NCBI GenBank assembly: GCA_041397365.1
Contig: JAWKWT010000012.1
Span: 1-64,000, forward strand
From: P52-10 sp041397365
GTDB lineage: Bacteria > Pseudomonadota > Alphaproteobacteria > Rhizobiales > Xanthobacteraceae
Reading direction: 5' to 3'
DNA length: 64,000 nucleotides
Both the position numbers and the translations under genes were made by a program. The notes below the pieces were generated by a model. That model saw only the letters and a program-made list of their open reading frames with translations, was not told the origin of the DNA and did no database searches. Below, in pieces: positions 8,037 to 16,910 of this stretch. How positions within the stretch are numbered: the stretch's first letter is position 1; each line of letters opens with the position of its first letter.

Positions 8037-9959
8037 ATGGACATTCGGATCGACAGCGTCCGGCCTTTCGCCGAGGGCCATCCCTTCGGCGAGGCTGGCT
8101 CTTATGAACGCCTGAAGGGCGTTGCGCGCGGGGCGCTCGACCCGGCCCATCCGCAGAATCGCGACATCGTCGATCTCGACAAGGCTCCGCGCAACGCCGC
8201 GGGGCTGGTGGAATACGAGATCGATCTCGACATGCTGCGCCCGTCCGATCCGGCGTGCAGCAGCGGCGTGCTGTTCTATGAAGTCACCAATCGCGGCAAC
8301 AAGCTGGCCGGACGGCTGAACGGTGTCGTCAATCCGGACCTCGCCGTGACCAACGAGCCTTTGTCGCGCGGCGACGCCGGCGACGGCTTCACATTCGAGC
8401 GTGGCATGACGCTGATCTGGTCCGGCTGGGACCCGACCGTCGCAAGCCGCAACGCGACGCTGGCCGCGCGCTTTCCGCTCGCGTTGGAAAACAACCGGCC
8501 GATGGTCCGCCGCATCCGCGAGGAATTCGAGGTCGGCAAGCGCATTCCCTCGTCCGAGACGATCGTGCTGACCTATCCGGCCGCGAGCCTCGACAAGAGC
8601 AAGGCGCGGCTGATGTCGCGCCGGCGGGAGGGCGATGCTCGCACGGAAATCCCGCGCGAGCGCTGGGAGTTTGTCGATGCTCGGCATATTCGTCTGCTGC
8701 CCGAGGGCACGCCGCTGGAGCCGCTGACCATCTACGAATTCTGGTACGAGGCGACCAACTCGCGCGTCGCCGGCATCGGCTTTGCCGCGGTGCGCGACCT
8801 GATGTCGTTCCTGCGGAACGATCCGGCCTCGCCGCTGGCGGCATCGAAGCCCCGGCACGCGATGGCGTTCGGCATTTCGCAGAGCGCGCGGTTTCTACGC
8901 CAGTTCCTCGATCTCGGGATGAACCGCGATCTGTCGGGGCGGCGGGTGTTCGACGGCATGCTGGCGCATACCGGCGGCGCGGCGAAGATTTTCGCCAATC
9001 ATTCCTTTGCCGAGCCGAACCGAACCGCCTCGCAGCATGAGGACCGGCAATATCCGGAGGCGACGTTTCCGTTTTCTGTGGCGACCACGTGCGATCCGTT
9101 CTCCGGCAAAACCGGCGCGCTGTTTCGCGGCGACGGAAGCGATCCGCTGCTGATCCAGTCCAACACCTCCGCCGAATATTGGCACAAAGCGGCGTCGCTT
9201 TTGACGATGGACCCGCTCGGCCGGTCCGACCTTGCGATGCCGGGCACCACGCGCACCTATCTGATCGCCGGCACACAGCACGCGGCCAGCGCCATCGACG
9301 CGCCGCGCGGCCCGAACGCCAACCGCAACAACTGGCAGAGCCCGCTGCCGGCGCTGCGCGCGTTGGTCGCTGCGCTGGAGGACTGGGTGGTGCGCGGCGT
9401 ACCGCCGCCGCCGAGCCGGGTCCCGTCGTTGTCCGACGGCACGGCGATCGACTCCGCAAAAATCCGCTTTCCGAAGATGCCGGACTTCCAGCCGGCGGGG
9501 CGGGGCGGCAATGTGGTGACGACGCCGGTGGACTGGATCGATCCGCCCGGCGCGCCCGGCCGCGAGGGCGAGACGCCGGACGGTGTCTATGCCGGCCTCG
9601 TTTCCACGGTCGATGCCGACGGCAACGAACTCGCGGGCATCCGCCAGCCGCCGGTGGCGGTGCCGCTCGGCACGTTGACCGGCTGGAACGTCTATCGCGA
9701 TCTGCCCGGCGAACTGGCGGACCGCGACGGCTCATGGGTGCCGTTCGCGAAGACCGAAGCCGAGCGTCTTGCGTCCGGCGATCCGCGCCCGTCGCTGGAG
9801 GAGCGTTACGGTTCGCTCGATGCCTATGTGGCGCGGGTGAAGGCGTGCGTCGCGCAGCTGGTCGCGAACCGGCTGCTGCTGCAAGCCGATGCCGACGCCT
9901 ATGTCGCGGCCGCGCAAGCGTGCAAGGATTTCGCGCCGGTGCCGGCGGCGGCGGACTGA
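8037..9959 (+). CDS. Alpha/beta hydrolase domain-containing protein (Abhydrolase_10-like)
   Basis: A 640-residue protein of the large alpha/beta-hydrolase group found in many alphaproteobacteria. The nucleophile elbow reads AFGISQSAR, with Ser281 in the G-x-SQS-x-R form typical of this family. The N-terminus MDIRIDSVRPFAEGHPFGEAGSYE is characteristic. No signal peptide is evident. Substrates are unknown; ester or lactone hydrolysis is expected from the family. The ATG follows a weak GGCGAG. The macro-domain gene begins 20 bp downstream, so the two are likely translationally linked. Confidence 0.85.
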   Translation: MDIRIDSVRPFAEGHPFGEAGSYERLKGVARGALDPAHPQNRDIVDLDKAPRNAAGLVEYEIDLDMLRPSDPACSSGVLFYEVTNRGNKLAGRLNGVVNPDLAVTNEPLSRGDAGDGFTFERGMTLIWSGWDPTVASRNATLAARFPLALENNRPMVRRIREEFEVGKRIPSSETIVLTYPAASLDKSKARLMSRRREGDARTEIPRERWEFVDARHIRLLPEGTPLEPLTIYEFWYEATNSRVAGIGFAAVRDLMSFLRNDPASPLAASKPRHAMAFGISQSARFLRQFLDLGMNRDLSGRRVFDGMLAHTGGAAKIFANHSFAEPNRTASQHEDRQYPEATFPFSVATTCDPFSGKTGALFRGDGSDPLLIQSNTSAEYWHKAASLLTMDPLGRSDLAMPGTTRTYLIAGTQHAASAIDAPRGPNANRNNWQSPLPALRALVAALEDWVVRGVPPPPSRVPSLSDGTAIDSAKIRFPKMPDFQPAGRGGNVVTTPVDWIDPPGAPGREGETPDGVYAGLVSTVDADGNELAGIRQPPVAVPLGTLTGWNVYRDLPGELADRDGSWVPFAKTEAERLASGDPRPSLEERYGSLDAYVARVKACVAQLVANRLLLQADADAYVAAAQACKDFAPVPAAAD

Positions 9960-9979
9960 CCGGAGGGGCGAAGGTCGAG

Positions 9980-10501
9980 GTGATCGTCGCCGACATCACC
10001 ACGCTCGCCGTCGACGCCATCGTCAACGCCGCCAATGAATCGCTGCTCGGCGGCGGTGGCGTAGACGGTGCGATCCATCGCGCCGCCGGCCCGGACCTTC
10101 TGGCGGAATGCCGGACGCTCGGCGGCTGCGACACCGGAGATGCGCGCATCACTTTGGGCTACAACCTGCCGGCGAAGCATGTGATCCACTGCGTCGGCCC
10201 GATCTGGCGGGGCGGCCGCGCGGAGGAGCCGGCGCTGCTCGCCTCCTGTTATCGCCGCGCGCTGGAGATCGCGCATGCGCGCGAATTTCAGTCGATCGCT
10301 TTTCCGGCGATCTCCACCGGCGTCTATCGCTTTCCGCCGGAGCGCGCCGCGGCGATCGCTGTGCAAACCTCGACTGAATTCCTGCTTCGATTTCCATCGA
10401 TGCGGCGCTTGATCTTCTGCTGTTTTTCGGGCGAGAGTGCCGAGCTACACCGGACAGCGCTCGCGCGAATGAACGCCGCCGGCATGCACGTACAAAAATA
10501 A
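9980..10501 (+). CDS. Macro domain protein (O-acetyl-ADP-ribose deacetylase type)
   Basis: A roughly 173-residue single macro domain of the YmdB/MacroD class. It removes ADP-ribose from acidic residues or deacetylates O-acetyl-ADP-ribose. The signature NAANESLLGGGGVDGAIHRAAG loop, CRTLGGCDTGDARIT, the HVIHCVGPIW strand and FPAISTGVYRFPPERAA are all present. The start is uncertain. GTG 9980 is the first in-frame start after a GGAGG at 9962, but homologues begin about three residues earlier, so a non-standard codon there is possible. It probably shares a transcript with the hydrolase upstream. Confidence 0.9.
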   Translation: MIVADITTLAVDAIVNAANESLLGGGGVDGAIHRAAGPDLLAECRTLGGCDTGDARITLGYNLPAKHVIHCVGPIWRGGRAEEPALLASCYRRALEIAHAREFQSIAFPAISTGVYRFPPERAAAIAVQTSTEFLLRFPSMRRLIFCCFSGESAELHRTALARMNAAGMHVQK

Positions 10502-10586
10502 CAATGAGCCTGCGCCTTTGCAGCCGGGATGGGGCGTCTCACTCCGACGTCATCGTTGCAGGGCCTGAACATCGGGGGAGGTCTGC

Positions 10587-11570
10587 ATGTTAAAATATGT
10601 CCGAAGGCTTGCGTTCGCGGTCGTCGCACTCGCGCTGATTGCGCAGCCATCGATGGCGCAACAATATCCGACGCGGCCGATCACCTGGGTCGTGCCTTAT
10701 CCCGCGGGCGGAAACCCCGATATCATCGTCCGATACCTGGCGAAAGGCGTGGGCGATGCGCTCGGCCAGCCGATCATCGTCGACAATCGAACCGGAGCGG
10801 CGGGCATCGTCGGCACCGAATATGTCGCGGCGGCGAAGCCGGACGGCTACACGGTTCTTTACGCCGCGTCTTCGATCATGACGGTGATCCCGCTCATCAA
10901 CTCGAAACTCACATTCGTACCGCTGCGCGACTTCGTGCCGGTGCATGGCCTCGGCTCCTACGACATGGTGCTGGTGACGAGCACCACGCGTTCGCCTCAG
11001 TTCAAGGATGTGAAATCGCTGATCGACTTCGCCAAGAAAAATCCCGGAAAACTCAACTACGGTTCGACCGGCGTCGGGACCACGTCGCATCTGGCGACCT
11101 CCTATTTCGAGCGGCTCGCCGGCATTCAGTTGACGCATATTCCCTATCGCGGCGGCGCGCAGTCCATTCCGAGCCTGATGGCGAACGATCTCGATCTTCT
11201 GTTCGATTATCCGGCGGCGACGAAGTCCCTCATCGAAGCCGGCAAGCTGAACGCGCTGGCCACCACCGGCGGCACTCGCGTCGCCAGCCTGCCGGGCGTC
11301 GGCACGCTCCAGGATGCCGGTTTTCCGAACGTCACCTTCTCGCCGTGGGATGTCGCGCTGGTGCCGGCCGCCACGCCAAAGGATATTCGGGACAAGCTCG
11401 GCAACGCCTTGCGCGAGGTGCTGAGCCGGGACGAAACGCGAAAATTTTTCGCGGAAAGAGGCGCGAAACCGCTTGCGGACTTTGCGGATGCAAAGCTGAT
11501 GGATTTCATTTCCGCGGAGGCCGCGAAGATGAAGGAGATCGTCGATCGCGCCGGCATGAAAGCCGAATAG
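10587..11570 (+). CDS. Tripartite tricarboxylate transporter (Bug) solute-binding protein
   Basis: A 327-residue periplasmic binding protein of the Bug/TctC family. The first 24 residues form a signal peptide ending SMA-QQYPTRPI. The diagnostic ITWVVPYPAGGNPDIIVR ligand-loop, RTGAAGIVGTEYVA and THIPYRGGAQSIPSLMA are present. A strong GGGGGAGG precedes the ATG. No TctA or TctB membrane partners are nearby, as is common for expanded Bug families. The ligand is unknown; carboxylates are typical. A serine hydrolase follows 92 bp downstream. Confidence 0.93.
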   Translation: MLKYVRRLAFAVVALALIAQPSMAQQYPTRPITWVVPYPAGGNPDIIVRYLAKGVGDALGQPIIVDNRTGAAGIVGTEYVAAAKPDGYTVLYAASSIMTVIPLINSKLTFVPLRDFVPVHGLGSYDMVLVTSTTRSPQFKDVKSLIDFAKKNPGKLNYGSTGVGTTSHLATSYFERLAGIQLTHIPYRGGAQSIPSLMANDLDLLFDYPAATKSLIEAGKLNALATTGGTRVASLPGVGTLQDAGFPNVTFSPWDVALVPAATPKDIRDKLGNALREVLSRDETRKFFAERGAKPLADFADAKLMDFISAEAAKMKEIVDRAGMKAE

Positions 11571-11578
11571 CAACTGCC

Positions 11579-11588
11579 GGGGGGGGGG
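11579..11588 (+). repeat. G10 homopolymer tract
   Basis: Ten consecutive G lie between the Bug gene and the serine hydrolase. The tract is not within a coding frame and lies about 75 bases before the hydrolase start. It is the longest homopolymer I noticed and an obvious place for length error. Confidence 0.8.
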
Positions 11589-11662
11589 CTGTCTGCTGCC
11601 TTTGCAGCCCTGCGGCCGGGAGCTATTGTTCGTGGCGATCGAACAACCGGCGGGAGAGCGTC

Positions 11663-12931
11663 ATGAAGTCCTTGTGCGCCTTGGCGTGGGTCGCGGCTTT
11701 TGCGGCGCTGACGGCCGGCGCCGCATCGGCGGAGAGCATCGGCAGGAGCCAGCCGGAGCAAACGGGCTTCTCCCGGACGAAGCTCGAAAGGATCGGCGAC
11801 TTCTACAAAGGCGAGGTGAGCGCCGGCAGGATTCCCGGCGCGATCGTGCTGGTGCAGCGGCGCGGCCAGCCGGCCTATTTCGAAACATTCGGTGTCCGCG
11901 ATCAGGCCGCAAAGATGCCGATGACGGCGGACACGCTGTTTCGCATCTATTCGATGACGAAGCCGATCACCTCCGTCGTCGCGCTGATGCTGGTGGAGGA
12001 GGGCAAGCTATCGCTCGCCGACCCCGTATCGAAATACATTCCCGCCTTCGCCAGATCGCAGGTCGGCGTGGAGCGGACTGGCGAGGACGGCAAGCCCGCG
12101 CTTGATCTCGTGCCGGCGATGCCGCCGATGACCGTGCATGATCTCTTCCGACACACCTCCGGCATCACCTATTCGTTTTCCGGCCGAGGCCTCGTTCATC
12201 AGCAATACGCAGCGCTGCGTTTCGAGCGCGCGCGCGTCAGCAATGAGGAGTTCGCCGACAAGGTCGCCGCCCTGCCGCTGTCCCGGCAGCCGGGCACGAC
12301 CTGGGAGTACAGTCATTCGACCGATGTGCTCGGCCGCGTCATCGAAGTGGTCGAGGGCAAGCCGCTCCTGGCCGTGTTCAAGGAGCGGCTGCTCGATCCT
12401 CTCGGCATGAAGGACACGTCGTTCTACGTGACCGATCCCGGCCGGCATGCGCTGATCGCCGAGCCGCTGCCGAACGACGGCGCCGGGATGTTCGATCCGC
12501 GCATCGAAATGAAATGGCAAAGCGGCGGCGGCGGTCTGGTCTCGACCATCACCGACTATGCGCGATTCGCGCAGATGATCGTCAATGGCGGCGAACTCGA
12601 TGGCAGGCACTATCTCAGCCCGAAAACGTTCGCGTGGATGGCGTCCGATCATATCGGGCCATCGACCGGGATCGCGAAGACGCGGGGCTACCTGCCCGGA
12701 CCGGGCTTCGGGTTCGGGCTTGGCTTTGCCGTGCGGCTGGAGCAGGGCGAGAGCGCGTTGCCGGGGTCGGTCGGCGAACTCAACTGGGGTGGCGCGGGCG
12801 GCACGTATTTCTGGGCCGACCCGAAGGAACAGATGTTCGTGGTGATGATGATGCAGAGCCCGGCGCAGCGGCTTCGCGCCCGCAACGCGATCAAGGCGCT
12901 CGTCTATGGCGCGCTCGACAAGCCGAACTGA
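11663..12931 (+). CDS. Secreted serine hydrolase, beta-lactamase class C / EstB family
   Basis: A 422-residue penicillin-binding-protein-fold hydrolase with a signal peptide (residues about 1-23, ending AASA). The catalytic SxxK is S97-M-T-K100 within RIYSMTKPIT. The tyrosine motif is Y216-S-H in TTWEYSHSTD. A GGAGG loop near the C-terminus probably replaces KTG. Members act as esterases on acyl esters or lactones in the periplasm rather than as true beta-lactamases. The ATG is chosen because it opens the signal peptide and follows GGGAGAG. The frame is open for about 1.1 kb upstream, but that part shadows the Bug gene. Confidence 0.9.
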   Translation: MKSLCALAWVAAFAALTAGAASAESIGRSQPEQTGFSRTKLERIGDFYKGEVSAGRIPGAIVLVQRRGQPAYFETFGVRDQAAKMPMTADTLFRIYSMTKPITSVVALMLVEEGKLSLADPVSKYIPAFARSQVGVERTGEDGKPALDLVPAMPPMTVHDLFRHTSGITYSFSGRGLVHQQYAALRFERARVSNEEFADKVAALPLSRQPGTTWEYSHSTDVLGRVIEVVEGKPLLAVFKERLLDPLGMKDTSFYVTDPGRHALIAEPLPNDGAGMFDPRIEMKWQSGGGGLVSTITDYARFAQMIVNGGELDGRHYLSPKTFAWMASDHIGPSTGIAKTRGYLPGPGFGFGLGFAVRLEQGESALPGSVGELNWGGAGGTYFWADPKEQMFVVMMMQSPAQRLRARNAIKALVYGALDKPN

Positions 12932-12949
12932 AGGCGACTTCATTTCCGA

Positions 12950-12979
12950 AGTCTGATCCGGTTTACGTTGAATCAGACT
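12950..12979. repeat. AGTCTGAT-type inverted repeat (module A), copy 1
   Basis: Inverted arms AGTCTGATCC and GAATCAGACT flank a 10-base centre. It lies 19 bases left of GAGCATGATC element copy 2. The same A-then-B arrangement recurs at 59513-59613 and 63053-63151. Confidence 0.75.
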
Positions 12980-12998
12980 CGTCGTTTATATTTTGTTT

Positions 12999-13068
12999 GA
13001 GCATGATCCATTCCGACCCGAAGGGCCGCGAAGCGCAAACCGGTTCCCACTTTTCGGGGGTCATGCTC
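12999..13068. repeat. GAGCATGATC palindromic element, copy 2
   Basis: The left arm GAGCATGATC (12999-13008) and right arm GGTCATGCTC (13059-13068) enclose a longer centre containing GGGCCGCGAAGCGCAAACCGG. The right arm provides the TGA stop of the threonine aldolase gene on the minus strand. Confidence 0.85.
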
Positions 13069-14122
13069 GGGTGATCTCGCGGGTGAGGGCGATCACCTCA
13101 TCCACCATCGACGCGGTGACGTCGAGATGCAGGCAGGCGCGGATGCGGCCGCCGAGCATCGACACCATCACGCCGCGCTTGCGCAGTTCGGCCTGAAATT
13201 TTGCCGGCGTCAGTGCGCCGGTGGTGCCGATATAGACGAGGTTGGTTTCGGGCTGCTGCACGGTGAGACCGTCGATCTGGCCGAGGCCGCGCGCGAGCGT
13301 GCGGGCATTGGCGTGGTCGTCCGCAAGGCGCTCGACGTGATGGTCGAGCGCATGGAGGCAGCCGGCCGCGGCGATGCCGCCCTGCCGCAGCGCGCCGCCG
13401 AGTCGCTGCTTCCAGCGCCAGACCCGATCGATGAAGTTGTGCGAGCCGGCGAGCGCAGCACCGATCGGCGCGCCCAGCCCCTTGGTGAAATCGATCCAGA
13501 CCGAATCCCACCCCGCAGCCATCTCCCGCGCGGAAATGCCGGTGGCGACGCAGGCGTTGAGCAGCCGTGCGCCATCCATATGCGTAGCGAGTCCCTGCGA
13601 CTTCGCCAAGGCCGCAACCTCGTCGAGCCTTGCCTTGGGCCAGATCGTGCCGCCGCCGATATTCGCCGTCTGCTCCGCGCACAGCAGCGTCTGCGGCGGT
13701 GCGTAGCGGCTCGGCACGCGGAACGCGGCGCTGAGCGCATCGGCTGAAAACTGTCCGCCGTCTCCGCGCAGCGGCGTGATCTGGAAACCGCCGAGCGCCG
13801 CATGCACGCCGCCCTCGCTGGTGAGGATGTGCGCCGTTTCGTGCGCGAGAATTTCGTCGCCGGGCCGGCAATGGGCGAGAATGCCGGCGACGTTGCACAT
13901 CGTGCCGGAGGGCAGGAACACCGCCGCCTCCTTGCCCAGCAGATCGGCGACGCGCGCGCACAGCGCGTTGATGGTCGGATCGGCCCCGATCTGTTCGTCG
14001 CCGACTTCGGCGCGCGCCATTGCCTCGCGCATCGCGGGCGTGGGTTTCGTTTGCGTGTCCGACAGCATGTTGATGCGGACGGGCGGCAGCGTGCTGTCGG
14101 GAGGAACGGGCGTGTAGACCAT
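13061..14122 (-). CDS. ltaE: Low-specificity threonine aldolase-like PLP enzyme
   Basis: A 353-residue fold-type I PLP enzyme of the beta-eliminating lyase group. It probably cleaves L-threonine or allo-threonine to glycine and acetaldehyde. Family blocks are INMLSDTQTKPTPAMREAM, VFLPSGTMCN, HMDGARLLNA and the Schiff-base lysine in DFTKGLGAP (Lys214). ATG 14122 is used because AAGGAG lies seven bases upstream; the frame extends only seven residues further. The final Ala codon and TGA come from the palindromic element. Distinguishing LtaE from other aldolases in the family needs activity data. Confidence 0.88.
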   Translation of the reverse strand: MVYTPVPPDSTLPPVRINMLSDTQTKPTPAMREAMARAEVGDEQIGADPTINALCARVADLLGKEAAVFLPSGTMCNVAGILAHCRPGDEILAHETAHILTSEGGVHAALGGFQITPLRGDGGQFSADALSAAFRVPSRYAPPQTLLCAEQTANIGGGTIWPKARLDEVAALAKSQGLATHMDGARLLNACVATGISAREMAAGWDSVWIDFTKGLGAPIGAALAGSHNFIDRVWRWKQRLGGALRQGGIAAAGCLHALDHHVERLADDHANARTLARGLGQIDGLTVQQPETNLVYIGTTGALTPAKFQAELRKRGVMVSMLGGRIRACLHLDVTASMVDEVIALTREITRA

Positions 14123-14240
14123 CAGTCTTCTCCTTCTCGACAAGCCGTTGTTCCGTCATCCTGAGGCGGCCGCGCATGCGCTGCCCTCGAAGGGGGACGG
14201 CGTCGTTGTCCTGATATTCGTTTTTCTCGATCAAAACAAA

Positions 14241-14266
14241 AAGGCCCCGGTTTGCGCCGGGGCCTT
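14241..14266 (-). terminator. rpsD terminator
   Basis: A perfect 10-bp GC-rich stem (AAGGCCCCGG / CCGGGGCCTT) with a TTTGCG loop, flanked by A and T runs, lies 24 bases after the rpsD stop on the minus strand. It is a good Rho-independent terminator and could also act on plus-strand transcripts. Confidence 0.85.
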
Positions 14267-14289
14267 TCGCATCAAAACAGCGCGGAAGA

Positions 14290-14907
14290 TTAGCGCGAAT
14301 AGAATTCGACGATCAGATGCGGTTCCATCATCACCGGGAACGGCACTTCCGAAAGGCCCGGCACGCGGACGAATTTCGCATTCTGCTTCGAATGATCGAC
14401 TTCGAGGAAGTCCGGCACGTCGCGCTCGCCGAGCGCGTTCGCCTCAAGCACGATGGCGAGCTGGCGGGAGGATTCCTTCACTTCGATGACGTCGCCGACC
14501 TTGACCTTGTAGCTGGCGATGTTGACGCGCTTGCCGTTCACCAGGATGTGGCCGTGGTTGATGAACTGACGGGCTGCGAACATCGTCGACACGAATTTGG
14601 CGCGATAGACGACGGTGTCGAGGCGGCGCTCCAGGAGGCCGATCAGGTTCTCACCCGAATCGCCCTTCAGGCGGGTCGCTTCCACATAGATGCTGTGGAA
14701 CTGCCGCTCGGAAATGTTGGCGTAGTAGCCCTTGAGCTTCTGCTTGGCGCGGAGCTGCACGCCGAAATCGGAGAGCTTGCCCTTGCGGCGCTGGCCGTGC
14801 TGGCCGGGGCCGTATTCGCGCTTGTTCACGGGGCTCTTCGGGCGGCCCCAGATGTTCTGGCCCATGCGGCGGTCGAGCTTGTATTTCGATTCACTGCGCT
14901 TTGTCAT
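14290..14907 (-). CDS. rpsD: 30S ribosomal protein S4
   Basis: A 205-residue primary rRNA-binding protein that nucleates the 30S body and autoregulates translation in many bacteria. The N-terminal YKLDRRMGQNIWGRPKSP and KREYGPGQHGQRRKGK regions and the S4 RNA-binding domain (LERRLDTVVYRAKFVSTMFAARQFINHGHILVNGKRV) are full length. It has its own terminator downstream. As in related genomes it stands apart from the main ribosomal operons and close to murI. Confidence 0.98.
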   Translation of the reverse strand: MTKRSESKYKLDRRMGQNIWGRPKSPVNKREYGPGQHGQRRKGKLSDFGVQLRAKQKLKGYYANISERQFHSIYVEATRLKGDSGENLIGLLERRLDTVVYRAKFVSTMFAARQFINHGHILVNGKRVNIASYKVKVGDVIEVKESSRQLAIVLEANALGERDVPDFLEVDHSKQNAKFVRVPGLSEVPFPVMMEPHLIVEFYSR

Positions 14908-15030
14908 CGCGTCCTCGCAAGATGTTGACAGATATGAGGAAACGCGCCCTCCTGCTGCTTTGGACAGAGCCCTCGGCCGACAGATCCCAACCCCAAGCTG
15001 AGGCCGGAACCACGGGTCGCGAAACGCAAC

Positions 15031-15050
15031 GCGGGCCGAAACCGGCCCGC
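15031..15050 (-). terminator. Possible terminator of the CAT-fold gene
   Basis: A perfect 8-bp hairpin, GCGGGCCG-AAAC-CGGCCCGC, lies 60 bases beyond the stop of the gene at 15110. It lacks a clean T run on the minus strand, so termination efficiency is uncertain. Confidence 0.4.
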
Positions 15051-15109
15051 GAGCAGGGGGCTTTTAGGTCAAAAGGCCCTAGCGGTCAACGGCTTGAGGG
15101 GCGATTTCA

Positions 15110-15877
15110 TCAGGTGGGCGAGGTCGCGGCGCGCGCCTCGGCGGATGCTCGGATTTCGTCGGCGATCGCCCCGTTCAGGACCCGCTCCAGGCGGGTCAGC
15201 AGGGCGGCGATCTGCGCAGCATCTGTAACGTTGTGATCCCAGCGGATCACCACGTCGACCCGATGGTCCGTGTCCACCACGCCGTAGCTCAGGATGAAAG
15301 GGCCGGGACTGAGCGCGTGCAACTCGCCGGGGCCGAACGCCGAAACCGAGGTTACGCCGAGATTGCCGAAATGATTGCCGCGCTGGCGGCCGATATTCAG
15401 GCCAATCCACCAGATCAGCCGGCGGAGCGGCAGCGGAAAGCGGCTGATGAGCAGCGAGCGGCGGAAAGCGGCGACGGAACCCGCCGGCGCCGTGCCGGCG
15501 TTTTTGAGGTCCGCATGAATCTCTGCCAGCGTGCGGTCTTCCGGCGCGCGGATCGTCTGCATCAGCACACAGTCCTCGCCGTCGTCGCGGCGGGCGACCG
15601 CGATGGAGGCGACGCTGCGGTGCAGCTCGTAGAAATGCGGCCACGGCCAGCGGATATGCAACTGCCGGAACACCGGCTCGTCGCGGGCGACCAGACAGAA
15701 CGCCTTGGTGAAGATCGCCGCCCATCCGGGCGGAGAGTCGGCCAAAGCGCGGGCTTGGGCCACCGTGGCGACGGAGATGGTACGCCGCAGGGTGATGAAC
15801 GGAACATGCCGCGAGGCGTGCATCAGGTCGATAATCAGCCGCCGCCGCAGCGAAATTCGTCGAAAGTTTCCGCGCAT
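15110..15877 (-). CDS. CAT-fold acyltransferase-like protein (2-oxoacid dehydrogenase E2 catalytic domain relative)
   Basis: A protein of about 255 residues resembling the catalytic domain of lipoamide acyltransferases without lipoyl or binding domains. The N-terminal RRLIIDLMHASRHVPFITLRR, central WPWPHFYELHRSVASIAVAR, GNLGVTSVSAFG and final VVDTDHRVDVVIRWDHNVTDAAQIA fit that fold. The catalytic HxxxDG motif reads HNVTDA, so Gly is replaced by Ala. The function is unknown; it may acylate or simply bind acyl-CoA. ATG 15877 is preferred over an upstream GTG that lacks a Shine-Dalgarno. It lies 66 bp after murI on the same strand. Confidence 0.65.
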   Translation of the reverse strand: MRGNFRRISLRRRLIIDLMHASRHVPFITLRRTISVATVAQARALADSPPGWAAIFTKAFCLVARDEPVFRQLHIRWPWPHFYELHRSVASIAVARRDDGEDCVLMQTIRAPEDRTLAEIHADLKNAGTAPAGSVAAFRRSLLISRFPLPLRRLIWWIGLNIGRQRGNHFGNLGVTSVSAFGPGELHALSPGPFILSYGVVDTDHRVDVVIRWDHNVTDAAQIAALLTRLERVLNGAIADEIRASAEARAATSPT

Positions 15878-15943
15878 CCCAAAATCCCGTGAGCCGGGTG
15901 CATGGTGCGACACGGCGGGCGGTGCGTCCAGCGGGGGAGCGGA

Positions 15944-16729
15944 TCAGGCGGCGGCGCGGGCGTGGAAAAACGGGGTGAGGGCATCGTCCGACAGGCTTTG
16001 CCGTCCGGACGTGAACAGGAAACGCGGCCGCAGCACCTCGTCCTCGACCATCGGGGGGCCGAGCAGATCGGAGGTCCGCCGGGCGATCGCCGGCGCGGGG
16101 TCGATCCAGTCGACCGGCCAGGGAGCAAGCGCGCGAAACCGCTCCAGCAGCAGCGGGTAATGCGTGCAGGCCAGAACGACCGTATCTGTGCGTTGCGCGC
16201 CATCGACGAAGCAGGGCGCGATCTCGGCGGCGATGGCCGCGTCGCTGATGGCCTCGCCGCGCAGCCAGGCTTCGCCCATCGCCGCGAGATTGGCGGAGCC
16301 GACCAGCGTCACTTCGCAGCCTTGGCCGAAGTCGCGGATCAGCCGCTGGGTGTATTCGCGCGCGACGGTGCCTTTGGTGCCGAGCACGGACACGCGCTTG
16401 CTCCGCGACGCCGCGCAGGCCGGCTTGATCGCCGGGACGGTGCCGACGAAAGGCACGGTGTAGCTCGCGCGCAGGTGTGTCATCACCAGCGTCGAGGCGG
16501 TGTTGCAGGCGATCACGACGAGCCGCGGGTCGAATTGGCCGATCAGGTCGCCGATCAGCGGCACAACGCGCTCGGCCAGCGTCGCCTCGTCGTGCTGGCC
16601 ATAGGGGAAAAACGCATCGTCGGCGACATAGACGTAGCGCGCCTCCGGCCGCGCCTTGACGATTTCTCGCAAGACCGTCAGTCCGCCAAGACCGGAGTCG
16701 AAAACCAGGATCATGGGCCGATTATGCAC
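15944..16729 (-). CDS. murI: Glutamate racemase
   Basis: A 261-residue cofactor-independent racemase that makes D-glutamate for peptidoglycan. The two catalytic cysteines are in VVIACNTAST (Cys75) and VLACTHYP (Cys188), with Asp11 in FDSGLGGLTVL. The start is GTG 16729; an internal ATG five codons later is an alternative. The gene lies downstream of purB on the same strand, with a paired-hairpin extragenic repeat between them. Confidence 0.97.
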   Translation of the reverse strand: MHNRPMILVFDSGLGGLTVLREIVKARPEARYVYVADDAFFPYGQHDEATLAERVVPLIGDLIGQFDPRLVVIACNTASTLVMTHLRASYTVPFVGTVPAIKPACAASRSKRVSVLGTKGTVAREYTQRLIRDFGQGCEVTLVGSANLAAMGEAWLRGEAISDAAIAAEIAPCFVDGAQRTDTVVLACTHYPLLLERFRALAPWPVDWIDPAPAIARRTSDLLGPPMVEDEVLRPRFLFTSGRQSLSDDALTPFFHARAAA

Positions 16730-16801
16730 GCCGCATGTTACGAAAATCCTGCCGGCGAGAGAAGGCTTGGATTTGGGGCGGTCGTTTCACCCACACCCGT
16801 C

Positions 16802-16892
16802 ATGCCCGCGAAAGCGGGCATCGAGTACGCCGCCACGTTGGCGATAGAATCGCGAAGGTCGGCGTTTACTGGGTCCCCGTTTTCGCGGGGAC
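16802..16892. repeat. Paired extragenic hairpins (REP/BIME-like)
   Basis: The first hairpin is ATGCCCGC-GAAA-GCGGGCAT (16802-16821). The second is GTCCCCG-TTTTCG-CGGGGAC (16873-16892). The CGTCATGCCCGCGAAAGCGGGCATC core is a widespread alphaproteobacterial extragenic element. It fills the gap between purB and murI and could separate the two messages. Confidence 0.8.
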
Positions 16893-16910
16893 GACGGCAG
16901 AGGAACGGCC

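Noticed and set aside
11579..11588. G10 tract as a phase-variation switch
   Set aside because: It is intergenic and not placed between promoter boxes that I can identify. Length error in sequencing is as likely.
10529..12931. An 800-codon fused gene covering the Bug protein region and the serine hydrolase
   Set aside because: Only the part from 11663 is family-like and begins with a signal peptide. The upstream part is an out-of-frame shadow of the Bug gene.
16802..16892. Paired hairpins as an attenuator of murI
   Set aside because: The same hairpins occur as dispersed extragenic elements (also at 4402), and there is no leader peptide or T run.
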